DNA of 64,000 bases from Ahrensia sp. (GCA_002706335.1 PAKZ01000041.1:62001-126000), one strand, 5' to 3'. Shown: positions 18,119 to 28,213, counted from the first letter of the stretch. The notes: generated from the letters alone by a model not told the origin. Program-made: numbers and translations.

Positions 18119-19120
18119 TCACACCATCGACGGCAGGACGCGGTCCGGCGGCCGGTCGCCGTCGGCCATCATGCGGATGTTGATGATGACCTTCTCGCCC
18201 ATCTCGATACGGCCCTCGATGGTCGCCGAACTCATATGCGGCGAGACCACCACCTTGCCCTTGCGGGCCAGTTCACGCAGGCGCGGATCGATGGACGGCT
18301 CGTGCTCGAAGACATCGAGCCCGGCGCCGGCTATGCGGCCCTCCTCGATGAGGCGGATCAGCGTCTTCTCGTCGACGACATCGCCCCGCGACGTGTTGAC
18401 GATATAGGCGGTCGGCTGCAGCAACTCGAGCCGGCGCGCCGAAAGCAGATGGAAGGTCGCAGGCGTTGACGGGCAGTTGACCGAGACGATGTCCATATGG
18501 GCGAGCATCTGGTCGAGGCTTTCCCACCACGTGGCGCCCAGTTCCTGCTCGATCGCCGCCGACATGCGGTGGCGGTTATGGTAGTTGATCGACAGACCGA
18601 AAGCGCGGGCGCGCCGGGCGACAGCGATGCCTATACGGCCCAGGCCGATTATGCCAAGCTTCTTGCCGGCGAGCCGGCGGCCGAGCATCCATGTCGGCGA
18701 CCAGCCGGCCCAGTCACCCTCACCCGTCAGAACCGCGGCGCCCTCGGTGAGGCGGCGCGGCACGGCGAGGATCAGCGCCATGGTCATGTCGGCCGTATCC
18801 TCGGTCAGCACATTCGGCGTGTTGGTCACGGTGATGCCGTGGGCATGAGCCTCCTTGACGTCGATATTGTCCACGCCATTGCCGAAATTGGCGATCAACC
18901 GCAGTTGCGGTCCAGCCTTGCCGATCAGGTCGGCGTCGATCCTGTCGGTGACCGTCGGGACAAGGACCTCGGCGGTCTGCATGGCCTGCGCCAGTTCGTC
19001 GCGCGACATCGGCCGGTCGGTTTCGTTCAGCCGTACGTCGAAGAGTTCGCCCATACGGGCCTCGACCGTCTCGGGAAGCCTGCGCGTGATGACGACCAGC
19101 GGTTTTCGGCTCAGAGGCAT
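18119..19120 (-). CDS. D-2-hydroxyacid dehydrogenase (glycerate/glyoxylate reductase type)
   Basis: A 333-residue NAD(P)-dependent dehydrogenase with both family domains. The Rossmann motif is GLGRIGIAVARR. The catalytic triad is an Arg in NTSRGDVVDE, a Glu in GLDVFEHEP and a His in SPHMSSAT. The pattern fits glyoxylate/hydroxypyruvate reductases (D-glycerate dehydrogenase). The ATG at 19120 has GGGGAG five bases upstream and is better than the GTG at 19126. It is convergent with the GST-like gene, with three bases between the stops. Confidence 0.87.
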   Translation of the reverse strand: MPLSRKPLVVITRRLPETVEARMGELFDVRLNETDRPMSRDELAQAMQTAEVLVPTVTDRIDADLIGKAGPQLRLIANFGNGVDNIDVKEAHAHGITVTNTPNVLTEDTADMTMALILAVPRRLTEGAAVLTGEGDWAGWSPTWMLGRRLAGKKLGIIGLGRIGIAVARRARAFGLSINYHNRHRMSAAIEQELGATWWESLDQMLAHMDIVSVNCPSTPATFHLLSARRLELLQPTAYIVNTSRGDVVDEKTLIRLIEEGRIAGAGLDVFEHEPSIDPRLRELARKGKVVVSPHMSSATIEGRIEMGEKVIINIRMMADGDRPPDRVLPSMV

Positions 19121-19343
19121 TCGCACTCCCCAGGGTCATGCCCCCTGAATGCGCTTCATTTTTGTACACCGGCGGACCGATGTTGAGCGCTTGTTAACCA
19201 AGTGTGGACCAGAATGGCAAACGGCCCCGTTCGCCGTTCTCTAGCAAGGCGTCCGTGCCATGACAAAGAGTTTTGCGTGCGAAATCGGCGCAGGCAGAAT
19301 CGCCTGGCATGCCGCGGGAAACAAAAAAGAGGTCTTAAGCCCG

Positions 19344-19922
19344 ATGACCAGCAAGTCCACCGGCCACCTGTCCAAATACGCCGCGAAATTCATGCTATGC
19401 GCAACGGTCGCAGCCGTTATGGCGATTGCGCCGGCAGCCGCCCAGACGACCGGCTCGATCAATCGCGGAGCGAGCGGCCTGCCGCTGCCGCGATTCGTCA
19501 GCCTGAAGGCGGCCAAGGTGAATATGCGGATTGGACCGGGTTCGGACTACAAGGTGGCTTATCGCTATCTGAAACCGGGCATCCCGATGGAGATCATCCA
19601 GGAGTATGACAATTGGCGCCGCGTCCGGGACGCCGACGGGACCACGGGCTGGATCCACGGCTCGCTCCTATCGGGCGAACGCACCGCAATCACCTCGCCC
19701 TGGCGGCGAGCCTCGAGCCCGGATGACACGGTGATCCTCTACAATACCCCTGCCGCGGCCGCGGGCGTTGTCGCCTATCTGGAACCGGGCGTGCTCGGCC
19801 ACATCGATTCCTGCGACGGGGCCTGGTGCGAACTCGACGTGAAATATTCCGATCGCACCCTGCGCGGTTACGTCAACCAGGCGGAATTGTGGGGTGCCTA
19901 CCCCGACGAAGTGATCAAATAG
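19344..19922 (+). CDS. Exported SH3-domain protein
   Basis: A 192-residue protein with a signal peptide (basic start, hydrophobic run, APAAAQ cleavage site). It then has two bacterial SH3-like repeats: AKVNMRIGPGSDYKVAYRYLKPG with GWIHGSLL, and a second with GVVAYLEPGV and YVNQAELWG. Such domains usually bind cell-wall components in the periplasm. The frame opens at 19260, but the ATG at 19344 gives a normal signal peptide. It converges on irr, with 12 bases between the stops. Confidence 0.82.
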   Translation: MTSKSTGHLSKYAAKFMLCATVAAVMAIAPAAAQTTGSINRGASGLPLPRFVSLKAAKVNMRIGPGSDYKVAYRYLKPGIPMEIIQEYDNWRRVRDADGTTGWIHGSLLSGERTAITSPWRRASSPDDTVILYNTPAAAAGVVAYLEPGVLGHIDSCDGAWCELDVKYSDRTLRGYVNQAELWGAYPDEVIK

Positions 19923-19934
19923 GAAACTGGTGCG

Positions 19935-20384
19935 TCAGCCCTTGCGGCGCAGGCGGATGACGACGTCGATATTCGCGACTTCCATGCCTTCGGGCGGTTC
20001 GGGAAGGTTTTCCACCTTCAACTGCGCCGTCACCGGGACATCAACGACCTCGCCATCCTCTTCGATGTAGAAGTGATGGTGGTCGGAGGTGTTGGTGTCG
20101 AAATAGGTGCGTGAACCTTCCACCGACAGGATGCGCAGCATTCCCGCGTCGGTGAACTGGTGGAGCGTGTTGTAGACGGTCGCCAGCGACACCGGAACAC
20201 CGATAGCGACGGCCTCGCCATGCAGATCCTCGGCGGCCAGATGCCGGTCGCCCTTGGCGAACAGCAATTCTGCAAGCGCGACACGCTGCCGCGTCGGGCG
20301 TAGCCCGGCCGTTTGCAGCTTCCGCCTGATATCCGTCACAGAGTGATCCACTTCTACGTCTATCCTCGTCAATCGACGTTGCAA
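19935..20384 (-). CDS. irr: Iron response regulator Irr (Fur family)
   Basis: A 149-residue Fur-fold regulator. The winged helix includes [16 protein letters not shown] and [17 protein letters not shown], and the C-terminal half has the DHHHFYIEE histidine cluster that marks Irr and is used for heme sensing. In rhizobia Irr controls heme synthesis and iron genes and is degraded or inactivated by heme. No ATG occurs in the N-terminal region; the frame opens with TTG at 20384, and a GTG at 20351 is a plausible alternative, so the start is unsettled. It is divergent from fabA. Confidence 0.9.
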   Translation of the reverse strand: MQRRLTRIDVEVDHSVTDIRRKLQTAGLRPTRQRVALAELLFAKGDRHLAAEDLHGEAVAIGVPVSLATVYNTLHQFTDAGMLRILSVEGSRTYFDTNTSDHHHFYIEEDGEVVDVPVTAQLKVENLPEPPEGMEVANIDVVIRLRRKG

Positions 20385-20524
20385 CCCCGTGCAAAAAGAC
20401 GAATTTTCCTGTCCCTTGCAGTGTTGATCATATATTCGCTATGGCAGGAGCGATCAATAGGCAGGGGTCCGCGGTCCATCTACCCGGACCGGCCCAGATA
20501 AGAACCAGGGAGACTCGCCCGCCA

Positions 20525-21040
20525 ATGGCCGAACAAAAATCCAGTTACACCTATGAAGACCTGCTCGCCTGCGGGCGTGGCGAAATGTTCGGCCCGGGCA
20601 ATGCCCAGTTGCCGGCGCCGCCGATGCTGATGTTCAATCGCATCACCCAGATCAGCGAAACTGGCGGCGAGCACGGCAAGGGCTTCATCCGCGCCGAGTT
20701 CGACATCACACCGGACCTCTGGTTCTTCCCTTGCCACTTCATCGGCGATCCGGTGATGCCGGGCTGCCTCGGCCTCGACGCGCTGTGGCAAATGACCGGC
20801 TTCTATCTCGGCTGGCTGGGCGAACCCGGAAAGGGCCGCGCGCTGTCGACCGGCGAAGTGAAATTCACCGACATGATCACGCCGAAAACCAAGCTGGTCG
20901 AATACTGCATCGACTTCAAAAGGGTGATGCGCGGCCGACTGGTGCTCGGCATCGCTGACGGCCTCGTCAAGGCGGACGGGGAGACCGTGTTCCAGGCGAA
21001 AGACCTGCGTGTCGGCCTGTTCCAGGAAAAATCCGCCTGA
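20525..21040 (+). CDS. fabA: 3-hydroxydecanoyl-ACP dehydratase/isomerase
   Basis: A 171-residue hot-dog-fold enzyme, exactly the family length. It dehydrates 3-hydroxyacyl-ACP and isomerises the C10 product, which opens the anaerobic route to unsaturated fatty acids. Catalytic residues are His71 in [13 protein letters not shown] and Asp85 in CLGLDALWQ. The ATG at 20525 matches the family start; the open frame upstream is not used. fabB follows after 55 bases, and the two act in sequence. Confidence 0.97.
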   Translation: MAEQKSSYTYEDLLACGRGEMFGPGNAQLPAPPMLMFNRITQISETGGEHGKGFIRAEFDITPDLWFFPCHFIGDPVMPGCLGLDALWQMTGFYLGWLGEPGKGRALSTGEVKFTDMITPKTKLVEYCIDFKRVMRGRLVLGIADGLVKADGETVFQAKDLRVGLFQEKSA

Positions 21041-21095
21041 AAAATCCAATCCGCAGGGTGCGCGGCACCCTGCCGCCAAAGCCAGGGAGCCTCTC

Positions 21096-22316
21096 ATGAG
21101 ACGCGTCGTCGTAACAGGGCTGGGTATCGTATCATCCATCGGCAACAACGCCGACGAGGTCGCCGCCTCGCTGCGCGATGCCAAGTCCGGTATCAGCCAT
21201 TCGCAGGATTTCGCCGATCGCGGCTTTCGCTGTCAGGTCTGGGGCGCGCCGACGCTCGACCCGAGCGAACTCGTGGACCGGCGCGCGATGCGGTTCCTCT
21301 CCAAGGGCGGTGCATGGAACCATGTCGCCATGCAACAGGCGATCTCCGACGCCGGCCTTTCGACCGACGGGATCACGGATGAGAAGATCGGCATCATCAT
21401 GGGGTCCGGCGGCCCGTCGACGCAAACGATCGTCGAAGCAGCGGACATAACCCGCGAGAAAGGCTCGCCGAAGCGCATCGGGCCGTTTGCCGTGCCGAAG
21501 GCGATGTCCTCGACGGCATCCGCGACGCTCGCCACTTGGTTCAAGATCCACGGCGTCAACTATTCCATCTCGTCGGCCTGCTCGACCTCGGCGCATTGCA
21601 TCGGCAATGCCTATGAGCTGATCCAGTGGGGCAAGCAGGACATGGTCTTCGCCGGCGGGCATGAAGATCTCGACTGGTCGATGTCCAACCTGTTCGACGC
21701 CATGGGCGCGATGTCGTCCAAGCACAACGACACACCGGCAAGCGCCTCGCGCGCCTATGATGCAGAGCGCGACGGTTTCGTCATCGCCGGCGGCGCAGGC
21801 GTGCTGGTTCTCGAGGAACTTGAACACGCCAAGGCGCGCGGCGCGAAGATCTATGCCGAAATCGTCGGCTATGGCGCGACCTCGGACGGCTACGACATGG
21901 TCGCGCCATCAGGCGAAGGCGCGGTGCGCTGCATGCGCCAGGCGATGGCGACGGTGGACGGCAAGGCCGATTACATCAACACCCACGGGACCTCCACGCC
22001 CGTCGGCGACAGCCGGGAAATGGCGGCGATCCGGGAAGTGTTCGGCGACGAGATGCCGAAGATCTCCTCGACCAAGTCGCTGACCGGACATTCGCTCGGC
22101 GCCGCCGGCGCGCAGGAATCGATTTACTCGATTCTGATGATGCAGGGCGGGTTTATCGGCGAGAGCGCGCATATCAGCGAGCTCGATCCTGAATTCGAAG
22201 GCATGCCGATCGTTAGCGAACGCATCGACAACGCCAAGATCGATACCGTGCTGTCGAACTCGTTCGGTTTCGGCGGCACCAATGCCACACTGGTGTTCCA
22301 GCGTTACAACGGCTGA
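21096..22316 (+). CDS. fabB: 3-oxoacyl-ACP synthase I
   Basis: A 406-residue ketosynthase I that elongates saturated and cis-unsaturated acyl-ACP. The nucleophile is Cys162 in [10 protein letters not shown], and the two active-site histidines are in [11 protein letters not shown] and [12 protein letters not shown]. Two AGGGAG-type ribosome signals precede the ATG at 21096. It lies between fabA and fabI in one operon. Confidence 0.97.
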   Translation: MRRVVVTGLGIVSSIGNNADEVAASLRDAKSGISHSQDFADRGFRCQVWGAPTLDPSELVDRRAMRFLSKGGAWNHVAMQQAISDAGLSTDGITDEKIGIIMGSGGPSTQTIVEAADITREKGSPKRIGPFAVPKAMSSTASATLATWFKIHGVNYSISSACSTSAHCIGNAYELIQWGKQDMVFAGGHEDLDWSMSNLFDAMGAMSSKHNDTPASASRAYDAERDGFVIAGGAGVLVLEELEHAKARGAKIYAEIVGYGATSDGYDMVAPSGEGAVRCMRQAMATVDGKADYINTHGTSTPVGDSREMAAIREVFGDEMPKISSTKSLTGHSLGAAGAQESIYSILMMQGGFIGESAHISELDPEFEGMPIVSERIDNAKIDTVLSNSFGFGGTNATLVFQRYNG

Positions 22317-22334
22317 CGTGAAAGGACATTGCGA

Positions 22335-23144
22335 ATGAACGGTTTGATGGCTGGAAAACGCGGCTTGATCATGGGAGTGGCCAATGACCACTCCATCGCG
22401 TGGGGGATCGCCAAGGCGCTGCACGCGCAAGGCGCCGAAATAGCGCTGACCTATCAGGGCGAGGCCTTCGGACGGCGCGTCAAGCCGCTGGCCGAGGAAA
22501 TCGGCTCGAAGCTGCTGCTGCCTTGCGACGTGGAGGATACGGATACCGTCAAGGCCGTCTTCGACACGCTGAAGGAAGAATGGGGCAGCCTCGACTTTCT
22601 CGTCCACGCCATCGGCTTTTCCGACCGCAACGAGCTCAAGGGCCGCTATCTCGACGTGACGACGCGCGAGAACTTTTCGCGGACCATGGTGATCTCGGCC
22701 TATTCCTTTACCGAAGTCGCGCAGCACGCCGCGCCGATGCTGAACGAAGGCGGATCCCTGCTGACGCTTACCTATGGCGGGTCCATGCGCGTCATGCCGA
22801 ACTACAATGTCATGGGCATCGCGAAGGCGGCGCTGGAAGCCATGGTGCGGTACCTTGCGGCCGATTTCGGCCGCAACAACGTTCGCGTCAATGCGATCTC
22901 GGCAGGACCGGTGCGCACGCTCGCCGGCGCCGGCATCGGAGACGCCCGACAAATCTTCTCCTATCAGCAGCGCGTCGCCCCGCTCGGCCGACCGACAGAC
23001 ATCTCCCAGGTGGGCCAGTCCGCCCTCTATCTGCTCTCCGACATGTCGTCGGGTGTGACGGGCGAAATCCACTATGTCGACGCCGGCTACAACGTCATGT
23101 CCATGCCGATGATGGACGAGCTCCGGAAGCTCGATCCGAAATAG
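22335..23144 (+). CDS. fabI: Enoyl-ACP reductase (NADH)
   Basis: A 269-residue SDR-type reductase for the last step of fatty acid elongation and the family targeted by triclosan. It has the modified nucleotide loop GVANDHSIAWG and the catalytic Tyr-x6-Lys in NYNVMGIAKAA. AAGGA lies nine bases before the ATG at 22335; the TTG at 22329 is a less likely start. It is the last gene of the fab operon. Confidence 0.95.
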   Translation: MNGLMAGKRGLIMGVANDHSIAWGIAKALHAQGAEIALTYQGEAFGRRVKPLAEEIGSKLLLPCDVEDTDTVKAVFDTLKEEWGSLDFLVHAIGFSDRNELKGRYLDVTTRENFSRTMVISAYSFTEVAQHAAPMLNEGGSLLTLTYGGSMRVMPNYNVMGIAKAALEAMVRYLAADFGRNNVRVNAISAGPVRTLAGAGIGDARQIFSYQQRVAPLGRPTDISQVGQSALYLLSDMSSGVTGEIHYVDAGYNVMSMPMMDELRKLDPK

Positions 23145-23200
23145 ACCGGACCGGCCTGATCCAAGGGAAATCAACCGCTTTTTAGGGTTTCCAAGGCATT

Positions 23201-23218
23201 CTCCAAAAGATTTTGGAG
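23201..23218 (+). promoter_or_regulatory. Palindrome/hairpin containing the ribosome-binding site of the EAL gene
   Basis: CTCCAAAA at 23201-23208 is perfectly complementary to TTTTGGAG at 23211-23218. As RNA it can form a stem of about seven pairs with a tetraloop. The GGAG in the 3' arm is the Shine-Dalgarno sequence of the ATG at 23224, five bases on. Folding would therefore hide the ribosome site. It could instead be a DNA operator. Confidence 0.55.
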
Positions 23219-23223
23219 TTGTT

Positions 23224-24741
23224 ATGTCTGCTCGGGCAAAAGTTGGGCGTTCGCAGGTTTTCCGCCTGGTTACGATCTTTTCAAGCGGATTCGGCGTAGC
23301 ATCACTCAGCCTTTGGGCACTGATGCTGAACCGGATCGGCGATCCCGGCATGTTCGGCTTCAGCACGATGTCTGCGGTGATCGCCGGGCTGGCGGCGCTG
23401 GCCGGGGCCGGCTGCGCGCATGCCTACTACATCGGATCGGACGAGACGGCCAAGGTCTATGAGGAAGCCATCGCGACGGATTCCACCACTGGCCTGTTCT
23501 CGCGAGCCGGGCTCAAGCAGGAGATCGCCCCGCTGATCGAGCGGGCCACCGGCAAGGCGCGTTCCTTCGAACGCCGGATGCTGGTTTCCGTAGAGATCGA
23601 CGCATTTCGCGACATCAACAACCAGCACGGCCCTGAAACCGGCGACCGCGTGCTGCGCCTGATGGGCGAGCGTATCCGCCGCCTCGTCGGCGGCCTTGGC
23701 CCGGTAGCGCGTATCGCCGGCAGCGAATTCGCCTTTACCTTCGAAGTCGGCCATGACGATTGCGAACTCCACGCGGTCATGACGGCGCTTTTGGAAGAAA
23801 TGTCACGGCCGATCCGGGCCGGAGATATCGTCATTCCGGTGTTCTGCACAGCTGGCCTCGTCGAACTCGGCAAGGAGACGACCTCACTGGACACAGCGCT
23901 TCGGCGCACAAATCTCGCGCGGACCACGGCGCGGGCCGGCGGACTGGGAAACTGGACGATCTACCACCCGGAGATGACCCAGATCGATACCTACCGCAAA
24001 TGGATCGAGGGAGAGCTGTCGAACGCGATCGAAACATCCGCATTCGAAGTGGTCTACCAGCCGCAGGTGGAAAGCCATACCGGGCGGCTGACCGGATATG
24101 AGGCGCTGCTGCGCTGGGAACATCCGGAAAAAGGCTTCATTCCGCCGTCCGAATTCATTTCGGTGGCAGAGAAGTGCGGTCTGATCGGCCAGATCGGAAT
24201 GTGGGTGCTCGAAAGGGTCTGCAACGACGCGGCGCGGTTTCCCGAGGACACGACCATTGCCGTCAACGTCTCGCCCAAGCAGCTGGAGAATCCCAACTTC
24301 GTCTCACAGCTGGCGGACACGATGCGCCGCGCGGCTGTGCGGGCAGAGCGAATCGAACTGGAAATCACCGAAAACATCCTGATCATGGACAGTGCCAAGG
24401 TTCGCCAGAAGTTTCAGGCCATCAGGGATCTGGGCTGCCCCATCTCGATCGACGATTTCGGCACAGGCTACTCCAATCTCGGATACCTCGCCGAACTGCC
24501 ATTCACCAAGCTGAAGCTGGACCGCTCTCTCGTCTCGCGTCTCGGCGAACGCGATAATGGTACGGCACTGGTCGCCACCATCGTCAACATGGCCCATGCG
24601 CTCAACGTCTCCGTTCTCGGCGAAGGCGTGGAGACGGAGGAACAGGTCGCGCTGCTACAGGCGGCGGGCTGCAAGCTGATGCAGGGCTATTATTTCGGCA
24701 AGCCGGTCTGGCTGGAGCGCGCGCAGGACAAAGCAGCCTGA
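23224..24741 (+). CDS. Membrane GGDEF/EAL protein, probable c-di-GMP phosphodiesterase
   Basis: A 505-residue protein. Two N-terminal membrane helices (about residues 15-35 and 45-68) are followed by a GGDEF domain and a C-terminal EAL domain. The GGDEF signature is degenerate (AGSEF at 165-169), so diguanylate cyclase activity is unlikely. The EAL domain looks active: EALLRW at 293-298, an Asn in VNVSPKQ, EITEN, DDFGTGYSN and GEGVET. The protein should break down c-di-GMP at the inner membrane, perhaps with the GGDEF domain as a GTP sensor. It lies 79 bases after fabI, with a hairpin over its ribosome site. Confidence 0.88.
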   Translation: MSARAKVGRSQVFRLVTIFSSGFGVASLSLWALMLNRIGDPGMFGFSTMSAVIAGLAALAGAGCAHAYYIGSDETAKVYEEAIATDSTTGLFSRAGLKQEIAPLIERATGKARSFERRMLVSVEIDAFRDINNQHGPETGDRVLRLMGERIRRLVGGLGPVARIAGSEFAFTFEVGHDDCELHAVMTALLEEMSRPIRAGDIVIPVFCTAGLVELGKETTSLDTALRRTNLARTTARAGGLGNWTIYHPEMTQIDTYRKWIEGELSNAIETSAFEVVYQPQVESHTGRLTGYEALLRWEHPEKGFIPPSEFISVAEKCGLIGQIGMWVLERVCNDAARFPEDTTIAVNVSPKQLENPNFVSQLADTMRRAAVRAERIELEITENILIMDSAKVRQKFQAIRDLGCPISIDDFGTGYSNLGYLAELPFTKLKLDRSLVSRLGERDNGTALVATIVNMAHALNVSVLGEGVETEEQVALLQAAGCKLMQGYYFGKPVWLERAQDKAA

Positions 24742-24747
24742 GCGATA

Positions 24748-25758
24748 TCAGCGCATAGCCTCAACGACCTTGAAACCGTCACGAACTTCCTTTTCCTCAA
24801 CCCGGCGAAAACCCTGCGCGAGAGCCCGTTCATAGGGCAGCTTGCGATTGGCGACCATCAGCAGGCGGCCGCCGGGCACGAGCGCCTTTGACGCGGCAGC
24901 GATGAAGGCCTTGCCGATATCCGGCTCCGATGCCCGTCCGGCATGGAAGGGCGGGTTCATGACGATCCAGTCGAACTGCCGGGCGACCGGCTCGGAGGTC
25001 AAGTCGCACCAGTTCGCCGCGAGCTTCACTTCGCCGGCCATGGGCGCGAGATTGCGCTCGGCGGCCTTCAGGGACGGGTGATGCGCCTCGAACAACGCGA
25101 GGCTTCCGGGGTTTCCCTTCTCCAGCACCTCGGCCGACAAATAACCCCAACCGCAGCCGAAATCGGCCACCGTACCCTTGATACGATGATCGAGATGGGC
25201 GGCCAGCAAGACGGAGCCGGCATCGGGAACGGTGTGGGAAAACATTCCCGGCGCGGTCTCGAAGCGGTCGGCGACCAGGGCAGTCGTTTCGAGAGCGCCG
25301 GCGAAAATCTCCGGTCCGGGAGAATCAAACCAGAAAACGGTGGCGTGATGCTTGGCGAGCGAGCCGGCGATCTCGACCCGGCCGCCGACCCATTTGCGCA
25401 GGGGCTGGATACCGACTGTCTTTTCTCCGCAGACGACTATTGATGCACCGGGTTTCACGAGCGCGCAGGCGCGCGCGACCAGCGCTTGATTCTCGCCCTT
25501 GTGACGTCCGGCGAGGACGAGACAGGCGTCGAATGCGCCCTCGGCGGCGTCAAGCTCAGGGTCGGTGTCGAAGCCGGCGCGCTGCAGCGCGAGGAACGCC
25601 GGACGGAAGCCCTGCTCGCAAGCGAGCGCGGAACTGGCGAAGCCCCCGGGCAGCGGCGGGACCGCCGCATTCAGAAAGGCAAAGCGCGCGCCTTCGTCCG
25701 GCGGATCGATATCGCCGGAGGCAAAGGGCAGGAAAAGGGTCTCGATCGCGCCGCTCAT
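24748..25758 (-). CDS. RsmC-like class I SAM-dependent methyltransferase
   Basis: A 336-residue two-domain protein. The C-terminal catalytic domain has the SAM loop VADFGCGWGYLS and NPPFHAGR, the motif of N2-guanine rRNA methyltransferases such as RsmC (16S G1207). The N-terminal half is a degenerate methyltransferase-like domain, as in RsmC. AAGGA precedes the ATG. The pnp terminator lies between it and pnp, so it probably has its own promoter. The rRNA target is by analogy only. Confidence 0.8.
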   Translation of the reverse strand: MSGAIETLFLPFASGDIDPPDEGARFAFLNAAVPPLPGGFASSALACEQGFRPAFLALQRAGFDTDPELDAAEGAFDACLVLAGRHKGENQALVARACALVKPGASIVVCGEKTVGIQPLRKWVGGRVEIAGSLAKHHATVFWFDSPGPEIFAGALETTALVADRFETAPGMFSHTVPDAGSVLLAAHLDHRIKGTVADFGCGWGYLSAEVLEKGNPGSLALFEAHHPSLKAAERNLAPMAGEVKLAANWCDLTSEPVARQFDWIVMNPPFHAGRASEPDIGKAFIAAASKALVPGGRLLMVANRKLPYERALAQGFRRVEEKEVRDGFKVVEAMR

Positions 25759-25773
25759 TTCAGTCCTTCAAAC

Positions 25774-25800
25774 AAAAAACGCGGGGCAAGATGCCCCGCG
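25774..25800 (-). terminator. Intrinsic terminator of pnp
   Basis: On the minus strand a perfect 8-bp stem (CGCGGGGC with GCCCCGCG, 5-base loop) is followed by TTTTTTG, 29 bases after the pnp stop. Confidence 0.93.
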
Positions 25801-25828
25801 CCTGATTTCCTCTGCAAGGAGGTTCCGA

Positions 25829-27964
25829 TTACTCGGCGTCTTCGCGCTTTTCGCGAACGATCTCCTTGCCGGTTTCCTGGTCGACGACCTTCATCGAGAG
25901 GCGGACCTTGCCGCGCTCGTCGAAGCCCATGAGCTTGACGAAGACCTTGTCGCCTTCCTTGACAACGTCGGTCGTCTTGGCGACGCGCTCGGACGCGAGC
26001 TGGGAGATGTGGACCAGACCATCCTTGGGACCGAAGAAGTTCACGAAAGCGCCGAAATCGGCGGTCTTGACGACCGTCCCCTCGTAGATCTCGCCGACTT
26101 CCGGTTCGGCCACGATGGAATGGATCCACTTCTTGGCCGCCTCGATCTCCTTGCCGGAGGCAGAAGCGATCTTCACGGTGCCGTCGTCCTCGATGTTGAT
26201 CTTGGCGCCGGTCTGCTCGACGATCTCGCGGATGATCTTGCCGCCGGAACCGATGACGTCACGGATCTTGTCGACCGGGATCTGCATCTGCTCGATGCGC
26301 GGTGCGAACTCGCCGAGCTCGGCGCGGCTTTCCGACAGAGCCTTGGCCATTTCTCCGAGGATGTGCAACCGGCCGTCCTTGGCCTGGCCGAGCGCGACCT
26401 TCATGATCTCCTCGGTGATGCCCTGAATCTTGATGTCCATCTGCAGCGAGGTGACGCCATTGGCGGAACCGGCCACCTTGAAGTCCATGTCGCCGAGGTG
26501 ATCCTCGTCGCCGAGAATGTCGGACAGGACGGCGAATTCATCGCCTTCCTTGATCAGGCCCATGGCGATACCGGCAACCGGCGACTTCAGCGGAACGCCG
26601 GCATCCATCAGCGACAGCGAGGTGCCGCAGACGGTCGCCATCGAGGACGAACCGTTGGACTCGGTGATCTCGGAGACCACGCGCAGCGTGTAGGGGAACT
26701 CTTCGGCGCTCGGCAGCAGCGGATGAACCGCACGCCATGCCAGCTTGCCGTGACCGATCTCGCGGCGGCCCGGGGAACCCATGCGGCCCGCTTCACCGAC
26801 CGAATAGGGCGGGAAGTTGTAATGCAGCATGAAGGTTTCCTTGTAGGTCCCCGTCAGCGCGTCGACGAACTGTTCGTCTTCGCCGGTGCCGAGCGTGGCA
26901 ACCACGAGCGCCTGCGTTTCACCGCGGGTGAACACGGCCGAACCGTGGGTGCGCGGCAGGACGCCGACTTCCGATACGATCGGACGGACGGTCGAAAGAT
27001 CGCGACCGTCGATGCGGGTCTTGGTCTTCAGGATGTTGCCGCGAACCACCTTGGCCTGCAGCGACTTGAAGACCGAGCCGATCTGCTCGGCGGTCCACTT
27101 TGCTTCCTCGCCTTCGGCCGGCGCGAAGTGTTCCTTCATCTTCGCCTTGACGGCATCGATGGCATTGTAGCGCTCGGTCTTGTCGGTGATTGTGTAGGCC
27201 TTGGCCAGCTCGTCGGCGACCACGCCTTCCATCTCGCCTTCGAGAGCGGAGAGATCTTCCGGCTCGAAATCGCGCGGCTCGTTGGCGGCGACTTCGGCGA
27301 GCTTGATGATCGCGTTGATGACCGGCTGCATGCCGCGATGGCCGAACATGACGGCGCCGAGCATGACATCCTCGGAGAGTTCGTTGGCCTCGGATTCGAC
27401 CATCAGAACGGCGTCGGAAGTACCGGCGACGACCAGGTCAAGCGAGCTTTCCTCCATTTCGTCAATGTGCGGATTGAGCACATATTCGCCGTTGATGTAG
27501 CCGACGCGGGCACCGCCGATCGGGCCCATGAAGGGTACGCCGGACAGCGTCAGGGCAGCCGATGCGCCAACCATGGCGAGCACGTCCGGATCGTTTTCCA
27601 GATCATGCTGCAGAACGGTGAGGACGACCTGGGTCTCGTTCTTGTAGCCGTGCGGGAAAAGCGGACGGATCGGCCGGTCGATCAGGCGCGAGGTCAGCGT
27701 TTCCTTTTCCGACGGGCGGCCTTCGCGCTTGAAGAAGCCGCCGGGGATCTTGCCGGCCGCAAAGGTCTTTTCCTGATAGTTGACGGTCAGCGGGAAGAAA
27801 TTCTGACCGGGCTTTGCTTCCTTGGCCGAGACGACCGTGGCGAGCACAACGGTTTCGCCGTAGGTGGCCATGACCGCGCCATGGGCCTGACGGGCGACCT
27901 TGCCCGTTTCGAGAATGAGCGGACGGCCGCCCCAGTCGATTTCGACCTTGTGATGATTGAACAT
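25829..27964 (-). CDS. pnp: Polynucleotide phosphorylase
   Basis: A 711-residue 3'-5' exoribonuclease that degrades RNA phosphorolytically and joins degradosomes. Two RNase PH domains are followed by a KH domain ([15 protein letters not shown] near residue 560) and an S1 domain ([17 protein letters not shown]) at the C terminus. The length is standard. It lies downstream of rpsO on the same strand, the classical order in which PNPase controls its own mRNA leader. Confidence 0.97.
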   Translation of the reverse strand: MFNHHKVEIDWGGRPLILETGKVARQAHGAVMATYGETVVLATVVSAKEAKPGQNFFPLTVNYQEKTFAAGKIPGGFFKREGRPSEKETLTSRLIDRPIRPLFPHGYKNETQVVLTVLQHDLENDPDVLAMVGASAALTLSGVPFMGPIGGARVGYINGEYVLNPHIDEMEESSLDLVVAGTSDAVLMVESEANELSEDVMLGAVMFGHRGMQPVINAIIKLAEVAANEPRDFEPEDLSALEGEMEGVVADELAKAYTITDKTERYNAIDAVKAKMKEHFAPAEGEEAKWTAEQIGSVFKSLQAKVVRGNILKTKTRIDGRDLSTVRPIVSEVGVLPRTHGSAVFTRGETQALVVATLGTGEDEQFVDALTGTYKETFMLHYNFPPYSVGEAGRMGSPGRREIGHGKLAWRAVHPLLPSAEEFPYTLRVVSEITESNGSSSMATVCGTSLSLMDAGVPLKSPVAGIAMGLIKEGDEFAVLSDILGDEDHLGDMDFKVAGSANGVTSLQMDIKIQGITEEIMKVALGQAKDGRLHILGEMAKALSESRAELGEFAPRIEQMQIPVDKIRDVIGSGGKIIREIVEQTGAKINIEDDGTVKIASASGKEIEAAKKWIHSIVAEPEVGEIYEGTVVKTADFGAFVNFFGPKDGLVHISQLASERVAKTTDVVKEGDKVFVKLMGFDERGKVRLSMKVVDQETGKEIVREKREDAE

Positions 27965-28175
27965 ATCTTGTCCTTGTGATCTGGGAACGCATCCGCAGCC
28001 ACATGGCAGCGAATGTCTCCCGGCTTCGTTATGAACGAGCGACGGGCAAGACGACTGGATGCTTGGTTCAACGGTATCAAGCAGCCGGCAATCCTGCCCC
28101 GAAGCTCCCTCGGGTTGGCGGCGGCACTATTTCGTGTCCGCCGGCCGGTTCGTCCGGGTTCACGCCACCCGGAAA

Positions 28176-28206
28176 GGCGAAAGGCGGACCGGCATGACCG
28201 GTCCGC
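28176..28206 (-). terminator. Hairpin after rpsO, in the rpsO-pnp intergenic region
   Basis: A 9-bp stem (GCGGACCGG with CCGGTCCGC, 5-base loop) is followed on the minus strand by CTTTCGCCTTT. It looks like a leaky terminator or a processing hairpin. The remaining part of the gap (27965-28175) holds another 6-bp CCGGGT/ACCCGG stem at about 28154-28172 and no gene. Confidence 0.6.
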
Positions 28207-28213
28207 TCGAGAC

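Noticed and set aside
25565-27979. 804-residue plus-strand frame opposite pnp
   Set aside because: It mirrors the pnp codons and has no recognisable motif.
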